DNA of 64,000 nucleotides from Chryseobacterium sp. T16E-39 (GCF_002216065.1 NZ_CP022282.1:3100001-3164000), one strand, 5' to 3'. Shown: positions 43,203 to 52,865, counted from the first letter of the stretch. The notes: a model not told the origin generated them from the letters alone. Numbers and translations: made by a program.

Positions 43203-43679
43203 ACTTTTATGATTTAGTTTGCTATTATTTTTTTTGATAATACAAAACTATAGTGACCAAATTAGAGGTTCTTTGGAATGGAATTAAAATGTCATTAAAG
43301 AGATTAAAATGAGATTAGAAAATTGTTAAGGGGAGTTAATATTGGGGAAAGGCAAAAAGGCAAAAAGGCGAAAAAGCTAATAGCTTTTGTAAAATCGTTA
43401 AATCGTGGATTTGTAAATTTGTAGATGGAAGTCGCCGTAAACAAAAAACATTTTGAATAACACCTTCCGTCCGAGAACTATAATACTAAAGCGAATCCTC
43501 AATCCCAAAAAGCGATTTCGCAATTCAGCAATTTCGCCTTTTCACAAATCTAAAACACTCTACCTTCGAAAATGATAATAAAAAACGGAATCCTCAACCA
43601 AAGAAAGCGATTTCACGATTCAGCAATTTTGCCTTTTCACAAATCTAAAAACACAAAACATTGAATTACAGATCCCTTT
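43203..43679. repeat. Repeat-rich intergenic region with mirrored arms and a 95-base tandem period
   Basis: The 477-base gap holds the promoter of the USP-like gene, then a left arm of repeated words (GGCAAAAA twice, GGCGAAAAAGC, TTGTAAAATCG, TTAAATCG, ATTTGTAAATTTGT; 43346-43422). The right arm is a directly repeated unit (43491-43555 and 43586-43650, exact offset 95) containing GCGATTTC, CAGCAATTT, GCCTTTTCACAAATC. AGGCGAAA on the left and TTTCGCCT on the right are reverse complements, as are GATTTGT and ACAAATC. The build resembles a larger version of the dcw intergenic elements. No ORF of note lies inside. Confidence 0.6.
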
Positions 43680-45083
43680 TTACAAGTCCTCCGCCTGCGT
43701 CGTATAGAAATTCGGAAAACGAAGCTGAACAGTCGTACCCTGATTTTCATGAGAACTTACGATCAGTTCTCCATGGTGCATTCTGACAATATTTCGGGCT
43801 AATGGCAAGCCGATACCATATCCTTCATAGTTTTTGGTGTTGGAGGCTCTGAAAAACGGGTCATAGATCTTATTCATTTCCTCTTCGGGGATTCCTATCC
43901 CGTTATCTTTGACAATGATATAAACATCTGTATCTGTTGCTCCTAACGAAACTTTCACCTGTTGGAAATTAGAATATTTACATCCGTTATTAATAATATT
44001 AGCTACCGCAAGATGCAGCAACTGCTCATTTCCACGAACTTTCAGTTTTTTAGGATTTTCAGGCAACATGCTGATGTCTAAATAAATATTATTCCGGGTA
44101 TCGATCTTTCTTAGTGTTTCAATCACATCCCATAGCAGCTGATCGATCCTTACTTTATCTATTTTCTGAATTTTACCATCGAACCCTGTTTGGGCAATCA
44201 TCAGCAGGGCTTTAATTTTTTTATCCAGCTTTTCCGCTTCATCCAGAATAACCTCCAGTGTTTCTTTATATTCATCAGCCGTCCTGTTAATGGAAAGGGC
44301 AACATCAGCTTCTCCCATAATAGAGGTGAGTGGAGTTCTTAATTCATGTGACACATTTCCGATCAGGTGATTCTGTGTTTCAAATGAAGTTTCAATGCGG
44401 TTGAGCATATCATTGAAGGTATCTGCCAACTCGTTCAGTTCTTTATTATCCGGATGTGGTTCCAATCTTAGATGTAGATTTTCGGAACTGATCTCTTTTA
44501 CTTTTCCTGTGATCTTTAGGATCGGTTTAAATAAAGTTTTAGACAGATAAAAAGAGAAGATCATGCTGAAGAACAGGGAAAGTACAATACAGGTGACCAG
44601 TGTTCTTTTGAGGAATCCAAGATAGTAAATCAGATAATGGTTCTTAGCGGAGGCTATTGCTATATATTCTTTATCATGAAACTTAAAGGATTGTCCTATA
44701 TAATAGAACTCTTTATCATTAAAATTGTCCTCTCCATTTTTCATGATATTTTTAAAAAATGTAGCCGGAATATGAACTTCCTGGGATATTTTTTTAAAGT
44801 TGGAATCCGCCGGAACCATAAACACATAGTCCTTTTCCATCGGAAGCTCTTCGTCATTAAGGCTGTTCAGTACATAATTTTCGGGAAGATCAAGATGCTC
44901 TTTTCCTTTTTCTATTTGTACGATAGTGGTTGTCCGGATTTTAAGCAGCTCGTAAAACCTTTGATGTGAAAAGTTGACAATAGAGAAGTACACCAACCCT
45001 CCGAACAATAATATAATCGTCGTAAAAACGACCATTAAAAGAACCATTGTTTTGGTTTGAGTGGTAACAACTTTATTGAACAT
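43680..45083 (-). CDS. Sensor histidine kinase (HAMP, HisKA, HATPase_c)
   Basis: A 467-residue classical membrane sensor kinase. Transmembrane segments at about 10-33 and 160-180 enclose a periplasmic sensor of about 125 residues. HAMP follows (about 182-235). The phospho-acceptor is in IGNVSHELRTPLTSIMG. The ATP-binding N, G1 and G2 boxes are NIINNGCKYSNF, VKDNGIGIPEEEM and GYGIGLPLARNI. Its gene starts three bases after the OmpR-type regulator that precedes it, so they form a pair. The signal is unknown. Confidence 0.94.
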   Translation of the reverse strand: MFNKVVTTQTKTMVLLMVVFTTIILLFGGLVYFSIVNFSHQRFYELLKIRTTTIVQIEKGKEHLDLPENYVLNSLNDEELPMEKDYVFMVPADSNFKKISQEVHIPATFFKNIMKNGEDNFNDKEFYYIGQSFKFHDKEYIAIASAKNHYLIYYLGFLKRTLVTCIVLSLFFSMIFSFYLSKTLFKPILKITGKVKEISSENLHLRLEPHPDNKELNELADTFNDMLNRIETSFETQNHLIGNVSHELRTPLTSIMGEADVALSINRTADEYKETLEVILDEAEKLDKKIKALLMIAQTGFDGKIQKIDKVRIDQLLWDVIETLRKIDTRNNIYLDISMLPENPKKLKVRGNEQLLHLAVANIINNGCKYSNFQQVKVSLGATDTDVYIIVKDNGIGIPEEEMNKIYDPFFRASNTKNYEGYGIGLPLARNIVRMHHGELIVSSHENQGTTVQLRFPNFYTTQAEDL

Positions 45084-45086
45084 CCT

Positions 45087-45797
45087 TTATGGTTTTTTTA
45101 GTACATATCCCATTCCTATTACTGTGTGGATCAGCTTTTGATCTTCCTGGCTGTCGAGCTTTTTCCTTAAATAATTCACATATACATCAACGACATTGGT
45201 TCCCAGCTCATAATTGACACCCCAAACTGCATCCAGGATTTCTGCTCTGGAAATTACTTTTTCAGGATTATTCAGGAAATACATCAATAATTTATATTCT
45301 GTAGAAGTAAGGGAGACCTCTTCTCCTGCCCGCGTTATTTTTTTAGTATAATCATTCACGATCAGATCTGAAACCTGGTAAATATATTCGTTATCTACCT
45401 CCGGCTCTGCAGTCTCCAGGGTCGCATTATTGCTGATACTCCGTCTCAATAAAGATTTGATACGGGCAACGAGCTCAATAAATTTAAATGGTTTTACAAG
45501 ATAATCATCCCCGCCGCTTTCAAGGCCCAGAACAATATTTTCTGAAGTTCCCAATGCGGTAAGGAAAAGGATGGGAACATGCTGATTGGTCTTTCTTATT
45601 TCTTTACAGACATCAAGACCATTCATTTCAGGCAGCATAATATCTAAAATTACCAGATCAAAATCATTGGCTTCTACCAGCTGTACACCTGTACGTCCGT
45701 CAAAAGCTACAGAAATTTCATAGCCTTTTTCCTGAAGTCCTTTTTTAATAAAAGAGACCACACTGGTTTCGTCTTCGATCAGAATAATTTTTTTCAT
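45087..45797 (-). CDS. OmpR-family response regulator
   Basis: A 236-residue regulator. The receiver domain has acidic IEDET, the phospho-acceptor Asp in LVILDIMLPEMNGLDV and Lys in YLVKPFKFIEL. A winged-helix DNA-binding domain follows (about 140-236; LTSTEYKLLMYFLNNPEKVI, VDVYVNYLRKKLD). It is the first gene of the pair with the downstream histidine kinase. Target genes are not evident. Confidence 0.94.
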   Translation of the reverse strand: MKKIILIEDETSVVSFIKKGLQEKGYEISVAFDGRTGVQLVEANDFDLVILDIMLPEMNGLDVCKEIRKTNQHVPILFLTALGTSENIVLGLESGGDDYLVKPFKFIELVARIKSLLRRSISNNATLETAEPEVDNEYIYQVSDLIVNDYTKKITRAGEEVSLTSTEYKLLMYFLNNPEKVISRAEILDAVWGVNYELGTNVVDVYVNYLRKKLDSQEDQKLIHTVIGMGYVLKKP

Positions 45798-45887
45798 AAG
45801 TAACGAATTTCACAAAAATAACAAAAAGATAGGAAACAGAGGGAATCCATGATTCATGAGATTTTCAATGAAATGATTTTAAAGTTA

Positions 45888-45933
45888 TTGAAAACTATAG
45901 AGAATAATACTACATTTGCTGTGATAAGCAAAT
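45888..45933 (+). promoter_or_regulatory. Promoter of the XRE-cupin gene with overlapping palindrome
   Basis: TTG (45888-45890), 20-base spacer and TACATTTG (45911-45918) match the Bacteroidetes promoter exactly. The palindrome ATTTGCT-GTGATA-AGCAAAT (45914-45933) overlaps the -7 box and the expected transcription start. That is where a repressor would block initiation. Autoregulation by the XRE-cupin protein is plausible (inference). Confidence 0.65.
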
Positions 45934-45965
45934 AATGAAAACTGTTTAGGTTAAATTTTTAAAGT

Positions 45966-46538
45966 ATGAATGATTTTTTAATAGGCATCGGTAAAAGATT
46001 AAAAGATATTAGAAAGAAAAATAATTTAACCATCAATGAACTGGCTTTCAAGGCTAATGTGAGCAATGGTCTGGTATCCCGAATTGAAAACGGGAGAACG
46101 ATTCCTTCTCTTCCTGTTCTTTTAGACCTCATCCAGTCCCTGGAAATCGATGCAAGCTTTTTCTTCGAAGGGGTTGAAAAAAAATCAAACGCTAAATTCA
46201 TTTATTTGCCTAAAGATAATCAGCAGCTTATTGAAAAAGAAGTAGAGGCAGAAGGCTTTAAATATGTTCATATTTTCAGCAAAAGTCTTCATTCTTTGGG
46301 TTTTGAAGCCGTTCTACTAACCCTGGAACCCAATTCAAAAAGGGAAAAGGTAATTACAGATGCCTGGGAATTCAAATATATTCTGAAAGGAGAAGTAAAA
46401 TACCTGATCGATAATGAGGAAATCATTTTACACGAAGGAGATTCACTGTATTTCAATGGGAAATTACCTCACGTACCGGTAAGCATCAGCAATGAAAGCT
46501 GTATCATGCTGGTTCTTTACTTCTACTCTGATAAATAG
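45966..46538 (+). CDS. XRE-family regulator with C-terminal cupin domain
   Basis: A 190-residue regulator. Residues about 8-65 form a lambda-repressor-like helix-turn-helix (IRKKNNLTINELAFKANVSNGLVSRIENGR). Residues about 110-185 form a cupin (AWEFKYILKGEVKYLIDNEE, EGDSLYFNGKLPHVPVSI) that may bind a small ligand. Such proteins often control adjacent catabolic genes. Here it precedes the TonB receptor and organophosphonate-type genes and probably regulates them (inference from position). Confidence 0.9.
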   Translation: MNDFLIGIGKRLKDIRKKNNLTINELAFKANVSNGLVSRIENGRTIPSLPVLLDLIQSLEIDASFFFEGVEKKSNAKFIYLPKDNQQLIEKEVEAEGFKYVHIFSKSLHSLGFEAVLLTLEPNSKREKVITDAWEFKYILKGEVKYLIDNEEIILHEGDSLYFNGKLPHVPVSISNESCIMLVLYFYSDK

Positions 46539-46889
46539 TTTTATATTCTTATTTTCTATCCAATATCGGAGGTCTGTTTTTATTCTTAATTTAATAAAAA
46601 AGTTTACAAATATTCAACTTTTGCATTCTAGGGATTTACTAAAATGAATGCAGAATGAACGAATTCTTTGTTTATTTCGCCACTCAGTTCCAATCCAAAC
46701 TATTTAACAAAATTGCTAAACCTACTGTTTTACAGTATTAATTACACTTTTATCTTGTTTTTTAAGAAAGATTTCATGTAACACCCTCTTAACAATTTCG
46801 TGTTATTTGTTAATTATTACTTAATACTAAATATTTACATATATTAAAATTATTGGCTTGATTTGCATAAAAATTTAATATTTGTAAAA
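46539..46889. other. Regulatory gap upstream of the TonB receptor
   Basis: About 350 AT-rich bases. Visible: the word GTTTACAAATA at 46602-46612, the palindrome TACTGT-TTT-ACAGTA at 46723-46737, and the promoter of the receptor (TTG 46853-46855, 21-base spacer, AATATTTG 46877-46884). A reverse copy TATTTGTAAA overlaps the promoter (46879-46888). No ORF is supported here; codons upstream of 46890 in the receptor frame belong to the promoter. Confidence 0.5.
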
Positions 46890-49715
46890 ATGAAAACAAA
46901 ATTGAAGAAATTATTACTCCTTATGTTTCTTTGTTTCATTGGTTGGGTATCTGCCCAAAAACAAACGGTTACAGGAATTGTATCCGACGAGAATCAGCCC
47001 CTTCCTGGTGCGACCATCAAAATAAAAGGATCATCTAAAAATATTATCACTGATCTTGATGGTAAATTTACGATCAGCGACCTTAAAACGGGTGAATATA
47101 ATTTACAGATCAGCTATATAGGATACGAAAACAACAATATTTCAGTACAAATCCAATCTGAAGAGAATACAGACCTTGGTGTCATCCGATTATCCCAAAA
47201 ACATAAAAATATTGACGAGGTAATCGTTACAGCAACTTTAAAAAACAGTGAAGCAAGAGCTTTAAGCCTACAAAAGAACGCAATAAACATTACCAACGTG
47301 ATTGCTTCTGATGGTATCGGGAAGCTACCGGACAGAAATGCAGCAGAAACGGTTCAGCGTGTCCAGGGAGTTTCCATTGAAAGGGATCAGGGAGAGGGAA
47401 GATTTGTATCCATCAGAGGACTCCCTCCATTCTGGGCGTCAACAACGATCAACGGAAACAGGCTCCCCACAGCAGAAGAAGAAACAACCTCAAGAGCAAC
47501 AGCATTTGACTTTTTTCCAACAGAACTTATTTCCTACGTTCACGTAAACAAATCTTTTACGCCAGATATGGAAGCAGACGGTATAGGAGGCGGAGTCAAT
47601 TTCATCACGAAAACTCCTCCTATGAAACAGGAGCTAAAAATCACAGTTGGAAGTGGTTACAATGCAAAATCTGATAAAGGCGTTTATAATCTGGGACTGT
47701 TATATGGAGGAAGAACGAAAGATAAAAAATTCGGTTATCTTTTTAATGTTGCTCATTTTACCAGAAACTGGTCTACAGATAATTTTGAAGCAAGAAGAAG
47801 TGGTGATGAAGGAGTTTTCAGATTAGAATTACGTGATTATAACGGGGTAAGAAAAACGACCGGGATCAATACCGCTTTTGAATATGTGCTGTCTCCAAAG
47901 AGTACTTTATATTTAAAAGGAATGTATGGAACTTTGTCTGATGATGAAACCCACTACAAGCACAGAATAAGATTCGACAAATTCAGTTCAGGCGATCATA
48001 CAGCAAGAGTTGAACTGCAGAACATCCACAATCTTTTAATTACAGAGCTAACTTCTGTTTCTTTAGGTGGAATTCATCAGTTAAATAAGGGAAAAATTGA
48101 TTGGGACCTATCCTATTATGATAATAAATTCAAATATGGAAACATTCCTGACAAACAGAATAATTCCTATTATGTTATCAAATACACCCAATCCGGAGTT
48201 GGAATTGACCCCAGCTATATTGCAGATCACGGAAACGGACCAAGAGCCTACTGGAAAGCCGATGGCGGAAAATTAGATTATAAAGACCCAGATGCTTTAT
48301 TTGGTTTTTACAGTGATCCAAATTTTAAAATGGACGCCTCAAAGATGAGATTTACCGATCTGGAATTCTATAAAGTTTTTATTGATGAGAAAGATAAAAT
48401 TGTCGCTGCTTTCAATCACGAATTGAATATTTCTGACCGGCTAACCTTAAAATATGGTTTTAAATACAGGGATAAAGAGCGTACGGCAAAGTTCTCTGAT
48501 ATTTTCTATAGCTGGAATAACGGAACAGCCCCTCTTCTCTCTGATTTCGGACAATACATTACAACGCAACCGAATGGTCCTAAATACTTAAGTGAAATGA
48601 ATGCCCATATTGGAAATACTTTCGGACCCGTTTTATCAACCACAGGGATGAATCAGTTTTGGTTTCAGAATCAAGGGAATTTAAAAATAAATCCCGCAGA
48701 TTCAGAATCTCTTGAATACAACAAAGCTTTAGGAAGAAATTTCGATGTCTTTGAAAAACATGCAGATGCTTACGGAATGGGGACTTTTAAATTGAATGAT
48801 AAAATTACGGTTTTGGGTGGAATCCGGTTATCAAACACCAACACCAAAGTACGGGGATACAATGTAGTTGATGACAAATTAGTTTCAGTTGAAAACACCA
48901 AAAAATACCTTGCAGTTCTACCGATGCTACACATCAAGTACACCTTAAATGACAAAACAAACCTTCGTTTCGCTGCTACAAGAACATTCTCCAGACCTAA
49001 TTTCGGAGATTTAACTCCGGGCGGAACTTACATTGAAGCAGATAATGAATTCAAAGGAGGAAACCCCAATCTGAATCCTACATATTCATTAAACTTTGAC
49101 CTCATGGGAGAATATTATTTCTCTAACGTTGGGATCTTAAGTGGTGGGGTCTTTTATAAATCAATCACAGATCCTGTTTTCCAAGACTCTTTTATCGGAT
49201 CATATAATGGAATAAATGGTGTACAATATACCGCTCCCAATAACGGAAAGGCAGCTTCTTTAGGAGGTGTAGAGCTTGGCCTCAACAGAAGGTTTGATTT
49301 CCTTCCCGGTTTCTTACAATATTTCGGAACCCAGCTGAATGCTACATTTATGACTTCAGAAATGGAAAAGCCAAGTGGTAGAAAAGTGGCGCTTCCCTAT
49401 CAGGCAAAGCAGTTATATAATGTACAGTTATTCTTCGAAAAGAAAGGGTTCAACGCAAGGCTGGCTTATAACTACAAAGGAAAATATGCGGTCGAATATG
49501 CTGAAGATGATATCAATGATACTTATTACGGGAAATACAGCAGTTTAGATTTTGGAGGCTCTTATCAGTTTACGAAACATTTAATGTTGTACGCAGACGT
49601 AAATAACATTCTGAATAAACCTTTGATCTATCATTTCGGAAAAAATGAAGATAGACCTGAACAGGTAGAATACTATGGTGTAAGATTCAATCTGGGAATT
49701 AAACTGAACTTCTAA
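46890..49715 (+). CDS. TonB-dependent outer membrane receptor
   Basis: A 941-residue receptor. Signal peptide (MKTKLKKLLLLMFLCFIGWVSAQ), then a carboxypeptidase-D-like regulatory domain (about 25-105, GIVSDENQPLPGATIKIKG). The plug follows (about 115-250; KLPDRNAAETVQRVQGVSIERDQGEGRF and SIRGLPPF), then a 22-strand-type barrel ending in FNLGIKLNF. The plug pattern is that of the TonB receptors named by their link to catabolic loci, not SusC. It starts an apparent operon with the transporter, FAD oxidoreductase and HAD hydrolase, so it probably imports the phosphonate-containing substrate. ATG 46890 gives the signal peptide. Confidence 0.92.
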   Translation: MKTKLKKLLLLMFLCFIGWVSAQKQTVTGIVSDENQPLPGATIKIKGSSKNIITDLDGKFTISDLKTGEYNLQISYIGYENNNISVQIQSEENTDLGVIRLSQKHKNIDEVIVTATLKNSEARALSLQKNAINITNVIASDGIGKLPDRNAAETVQRVQGVSIERDQGEGRFVSIRGLPPFWASTTINGNRLPTAEEETTSRATAFDFFPTELISYVHVNKSFTPDMEADGIGGGVNFITKTPPMKQELKITVGSGYNAKSDKGVYNLGLLYGGRTKDKKFGYLFNVAHFTRNWSTDNFEARRSGDEGVFRLELRDYNGVRKTTGINTAFEYVLSPKSTLYLKGMYGTLSDDETHYKHRIRFDKFSSGDHTARVELQNIHNLLITELTSVSLGGIHQLNKGKIDWDLSYYDNKFKYGNIPDKQNNSYYVIKYTQSGVGIDPSYIADHGNGPRAYWKADGGKLDYKDPDALFGFYSDPNFKMDASKMRFTDLEFYKVFIDEKDKIVAAFNHELNISDRLTLKYGFKYRDKERTAKFSDIFYSWNNGTAPLLSDFGQYITTQPNGPKYLSEMNAHIGNTFGPVLSTTGMNQFWFQNQGNLKINPADSESLEYNKALGRNFDVFEKHADAYGMGTFKLNDKITVLGGIRLSNTNTKVRGYNVVDDKLVSVENTKKYLAVLPMLHIKYTLNDKTNLRFAATRTFSRPNFGDLTPGGTYIEADNEFKGGNPNLNPTYSLNFDLMGEYYFSNVGILSGGVFYKSITDPVFQDSFIGSYNGINGVQYTAPNNGKAASLGGVELGLNRRFDFLPGFLQYFGTQLNATFMTSEMEKPSGRKVALPYQAKQLYNVQLFFEKKGFNARLAYNYKGKYAVEYAEDDINDTYYGKYSSLDFGGSYQFTKHLMLYADVNNILNKPLIYHFGKNEDRPEQVEYYGVRFNLGIKLNF

Positions 49716-49725
49716 GAGCATCAAG

Positions 49726-51024
49726 ATGGCAGATAACACTCGTAAAAACACAATGGTAACACTGAAAGCAGCATTTTCTGCTTTCGGTGTTTACTTCTGC
49801 ATGTATGGGTTTAGAAAACCCTTTACAGTAGCCTCTTTCGAAGGACTCGCCTACTTTGGCGTTGACTATAAAGTATTGATCATTATCGCTCAGGTTATGG
49901 GATATTTTATTTCAAAATTTATTGGAATACGATTCATTTCTGAGCTTAAACCTGAAAAAAGGATTTTCTTTCTTTTTACTTTTATTGCCATTGCAGAACT
50001 TGCCCTATTAGGTTTTGCTATTGTTCCAGCTCCTTACAATATACTATGTATGTTCATTAACGGAATTCCGTTAGGGATGATCTGGGGCATTGTATTTTCC
50101 TACATCGAAGGACGGAAAACAACAGAGATTATCGGGTTGTTTTTATGTTCAAGCTTTGTGGTTTCGTCCGGATTCACTAAATCTGTTGGAAAATTTATCA
50201 TGGATACCTTTGGGGTTTCAGAATTCTGGATGCCCTTCACAGCGGGTCTGTTTTTTATCATTCCATTAATCATCTTCGGTGTTTTATTAAATAAAATTCC
50301 TCAGCCTTCCGAGGAGGACATTTTATTAAAAAACAAAAGACTTCCATTGGATAAACCAGCCAGAAAAGCATTGATCCGCCAGTTTTTTATTCCGATGATG
50401 TGTATTACTGTTTTGTATATCAGTTTGACGATTCTCCGGGATTTCAGAGACAATTTCAATCGTGAGATCTGGGATGCCCTGAATTTTAAATCAGACAGTT
50501 CAATTTTCACGATAACGGAAATTCCTATTGCTATCGTTGTTCTTCTGGTGTTAAGCTTAATGGTCCGGGTTAAGAACAACAAAAGAGCTTTCACCTATTA
50601 CCATTACATTCTTTTCGTGGGGATCGGAACCGTAGGTTTTTCCACCTATTTTTTCCAGCATCATATGATGTCACCTTTTTTATGGATGATGCTTTCTGGA
50701 TTGGGAATGTATCTATGCTATATTCCCTTCAACGGAATTTACTTTGACCGGATGATCGCTGCGTTTGAAATTAAAGGCAATGTCGGCTTCCTTATTTATT
50801 TCGTAGATTCATTCGGATATCTGGGAAGTGTTCTGATCTTGCTTTATAAGAATTTCGGATCTTCCAAAACCACCTGGCTGAATTTTTATATTCACCTCAA
50901 TTACTTTATTGTGATCATTGTTTTGATTTCTTCAATCATTGCTTATGTAGCGTTCAAAAAAAAATCAAAACCTAAATTAAATAACAATCAATATATCAAT
51001 TTCGACGCATCGAAAATGGTTTAA
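49726..51024 (+). CDS. DUF5690-family MFS-like transporter
   Basis: A 432-residue inner-membrane protein with about twelve hydrophobic segments. FCMYGFRKPFTVASFEGL and KVLIIIAQVMGYFISKFIGIR near the N-terminus and YLCYIPFNGIYFDRMIAAF later are typical of DUF5690, a Bacteroidetes branch of the major facilitator fold. It lies ten bases after the TonB receptor and 12 before the FAD oxidoreductase, and likely carries the substrate across the inner membrane (inference). Confidence 0.88.
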   Translation: MADNTRKNTMVTLKAAFSAFGVYFCMYGFRKPFTVASFEGLAYFGVDYKVLIIIAQVMGYFISKFIGIRFISELKPEKRIFFLFTFIAIAELALLGFAIVPAPYNILCMFINGIPLGMIWGIVFSYIEGRKTTEIIGLFLCSSFVVSSGFTKSVGKFIMDTFGVSEFWMPFTAGLFFIIPLIIFGVLLNKIPQPSEEDILLKNKRLPLDKPARKALIRQFFIPMMCITVLYISLTILRDFRDNFNREIWDALNFKSDSSIFTITEIPIAIVVLLVLSLMVRVKNNKRAFTYYHYILFVGIGTVGFSTYFFQHHMMSPFLWMMLSGLGMYLCYIPFNGIYFDRMIAAFEIKGNVGFLIYFVDSFGYLGSVLILLYKNFGSSKTTWLNFYIHLNYFIVIIVLISSIIAYVAFKKKSKPKLNNNQYINFDASKMV

Positions 51025-51036
51025 AACAAAATTAAA

Positions 51037-52191
51037 ATGACAACAAAATTTGACCTTATTGTTGTAGGAGGTGGGATCCTGGGAACATTCCACGCTTATC
51101 ATGCATTAAAAAGAAACCTGAAAGTAGCTTTAGTGGAGAAGAATTCTTTGCCTCAGGGAGCTACCGTAAGAAATTTCGGACAAGTGGTTCCTTCAGGAAT
51201 GGATCTTAAATGGCAGAATTTCGGAAGGGAAAGTTTAGCGATCTATAACGAACTGCAATCCCAAACCGACCTGACGATACGAAAGAATGGCTCCGTTTAT
51301 TTAGCCTCCAACGAGGAAGAACTTCAACTGATCCATGAGCTTCATGATATCAACCAGAAAAATAGTTATGAGTCTGTTCTCCTCTCAAAAAATGACTGTA
51401 TGAAAAAATTCGATGGTTTGCGATCCGATTATTGTAAAGGGGGGCTTTTTTTCCCTGAAGAGCTTTCTATAGATTCTGGTGAAATGATCGTAAAACTGCA
51501 CCGTCTTTTACAGGAAAAATTAGATTTAAAGATTTACTACAATACGACAGTTGTAGAGACTTATGAAACTGACAGTCAATGCACTGCAATTACAGCTGAC
51601 GGACAGGAACTTCATGCAGCAAAAATTATTATCTGTGGCGGACACGAGTTTAAAACATTATATCCTAATGTATTCAATGAAAGCGACTTAGTAGTTACCA
51701 AACTTCAGATGTTACAGACAAAACCGCAGGGCATTTATTCCTTACAGGGAAATATCCTTACCGGTTTATCTATCCGGAGATACGAATCATTTCAGGAATG
51801 TCCTTCTTTTGAAAGTATCAAAGCATTAGAAGATCCTCATTCTTTTGAGAAAAAATTCGGTGTCCATATTTTATTTAAACAGGCTCTTGATGGTTCAATT
51901 ATTCTGGGAGATTCCCATGAGTACGCGAGTGCAAAAGATTCGGATGATTTGGGGTATGACCTGAATATGGAAATTGATGAATTTATGATCAGTGAAGCAA
52001 AGAAGATTATGGACCTTCCTACTTACGAGATCCAAAGAAGGTGGTTTGGAATCTATTCCCAATGTAAAACAAAAGATATATTCGAACACAATCCATCTTC
52101 CAATATTCATATTATCACAGGTATCGGAGGAAAAGGAATGACCGCAAGTGGCGGTTTTTCAAAATTTAATATTGATAAAATTTACGCATAA
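51037..52191 (+). CDS. FAD-dependent oxidoreductase, aminophosphonate-associated (PbfD-like, TIGR03364 type)
   Basis: A 384-residue DAO-fold flavoprotein. The dinucleotide motif is DLIVVGGGILGTFHAYHALKR (positions about 5-25). RNFGQVVPSG and ITGIGGKGMTASGGFSKF near the ends match the group that sits beside phosphonatase-like hydrolases. Members of this group oxidise N-methylated 2-aminoethylphosphonate to phosphonoacetaldehyde. The next gene, five bases downstream, encodes a phosphonatase-like HAD enzyme, which fits that pathway (established pairing; substrate here inferred). Confidence 0.82.
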   Translation: MTTKFDLIVVGGGILGTFHAYHALKRNLKVALVEKNSLPQGATVRNFGQVVPSGMDLKWQNFGRESLAIYNELQSQTDLTIRKNGSVYLASNEEELQLIHELHDINQKNSYESVLLSKNDCMKKFDGLRSDYCKGGLFFPEELSIDSGEMIVKLHRLLQEKLDLKIYYNTTVVETYETDSQCTAITADGQELHAAKIIICGGHEFKTLYPNVFNESDLVVTKLQMLQTKPQGIYSLQGNILTGLSIRRYESFQECPSFESIKALEDPHSFEKKFGVHILFKQALDGSIILGDSHEYASAKDSDDLGYDLNMEIDEFMISEAKKIMDLPTYEIQRRWFGIYSQCKTKDIFEHNPSSNIHIITGIGGKGMTASGGFSKFNIDKIYA

Positions 52192-52196
52192 AAATA

Positions 52197-52865
52197 ATGA
52201 AGAACATAGAATTATTGGTTCTGGACATGGCCGGAACTACAATTAATGAAGATAATGTAGTATATAAAACTTTAATGCATGCCGTTAATGATTACGGCTA
52301 TGGAGTGAGTCTTGAAAAGGTCTTGTCCAGCTGTGCAGGAAAGGAAAAACTGGAAGCTATCAGCAGCTTATTACATGAAATCGGGGGTGATAAAAATGAA
52401 GCTCTTCCCATCTTTGAAAATTTCTCAGACCAGCTTAAAACAGCCTATCAAAATTTAGAGGTAAAACCGATTGATGGAGTTGAGGATTTTTTATTAAAAA
52501 TGAGATCCAAAAATAAAAAAATTATTCTCAATACAGGATACAGCCATGAGATTGCGCAACAACTCCTGGATAAATTAGGCTGGAAAGAAAACGTATATTA
52601 TGACGCGCTTATTACCGCTAATGATGTATCTGAAAGCCGTCCAAGTCCTGAAATGATCCATCTGGCTATGCAGAAATTCAATATCCGTGATCCGCAAAAG
52701 GTATTAAAAGCAGGTGATTCGGTCGTTGATATTGAGGAAGGAAAAAATGCACATTGTGGATTAACGATCGCTGTTCTTTCCGGAGCTCAAAAAAGACCTG
52801 AACTGGAAAAATCCAATCCGGATTATATATTCAATACCATCTCTGAGGCTGAAGAAATTATCTAG
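52197..52865 (+). CDS. Phosphonatase-like HAD hydrolase (PhnX-like)
   Basis: A 222-residue HAD enzyme. Motif I is LVLDMAGTTINEDNVVY (nucleophile Asp9 and Thr-rich signature typical of phosphonatases). A cap segment has SSCAGKEKLEAI, whose lysines could include the Schiff-base lysine of phosphonoacetaldehyde hydrolase. Motif II is ILNTGYS, and motif III/IV KAGDSVVDIEEGKNAHCG. It probably cleaves the C-P bond of phosphonoacetaldehyde or a related compound produced by the upstream FAD enzyme. Last of four closely spaced genes. Confidence 0.87.
   Translation: MKNIELLVLDMAGTTINEDNVVYKTLMHAVNDYGYGVSLEKVLSSCAGKEKLEAISSLLHEIGGDKNEALPIFENFSDQLKTAYQNLEVKPIDGVEDFLLKMRSKNKKIILNTGYSHEIAQQLLDKLGWKENVYYDALITANDVSESRPSPEMIHLAMQKFNIRDPQKVLKAGDSVVDIEEGKNAHCGLTIAVLSGAQKRPELEKSNPDYIFNTISEAEEII

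Noticed and set aside
43491..43650. Direct repeats as a possible CRISPR array
   Set aside because: Only two imperfect copies of about 65 bases with a short unlike spacer, no cas genes, and repeats far longer than CRISPR repeats.
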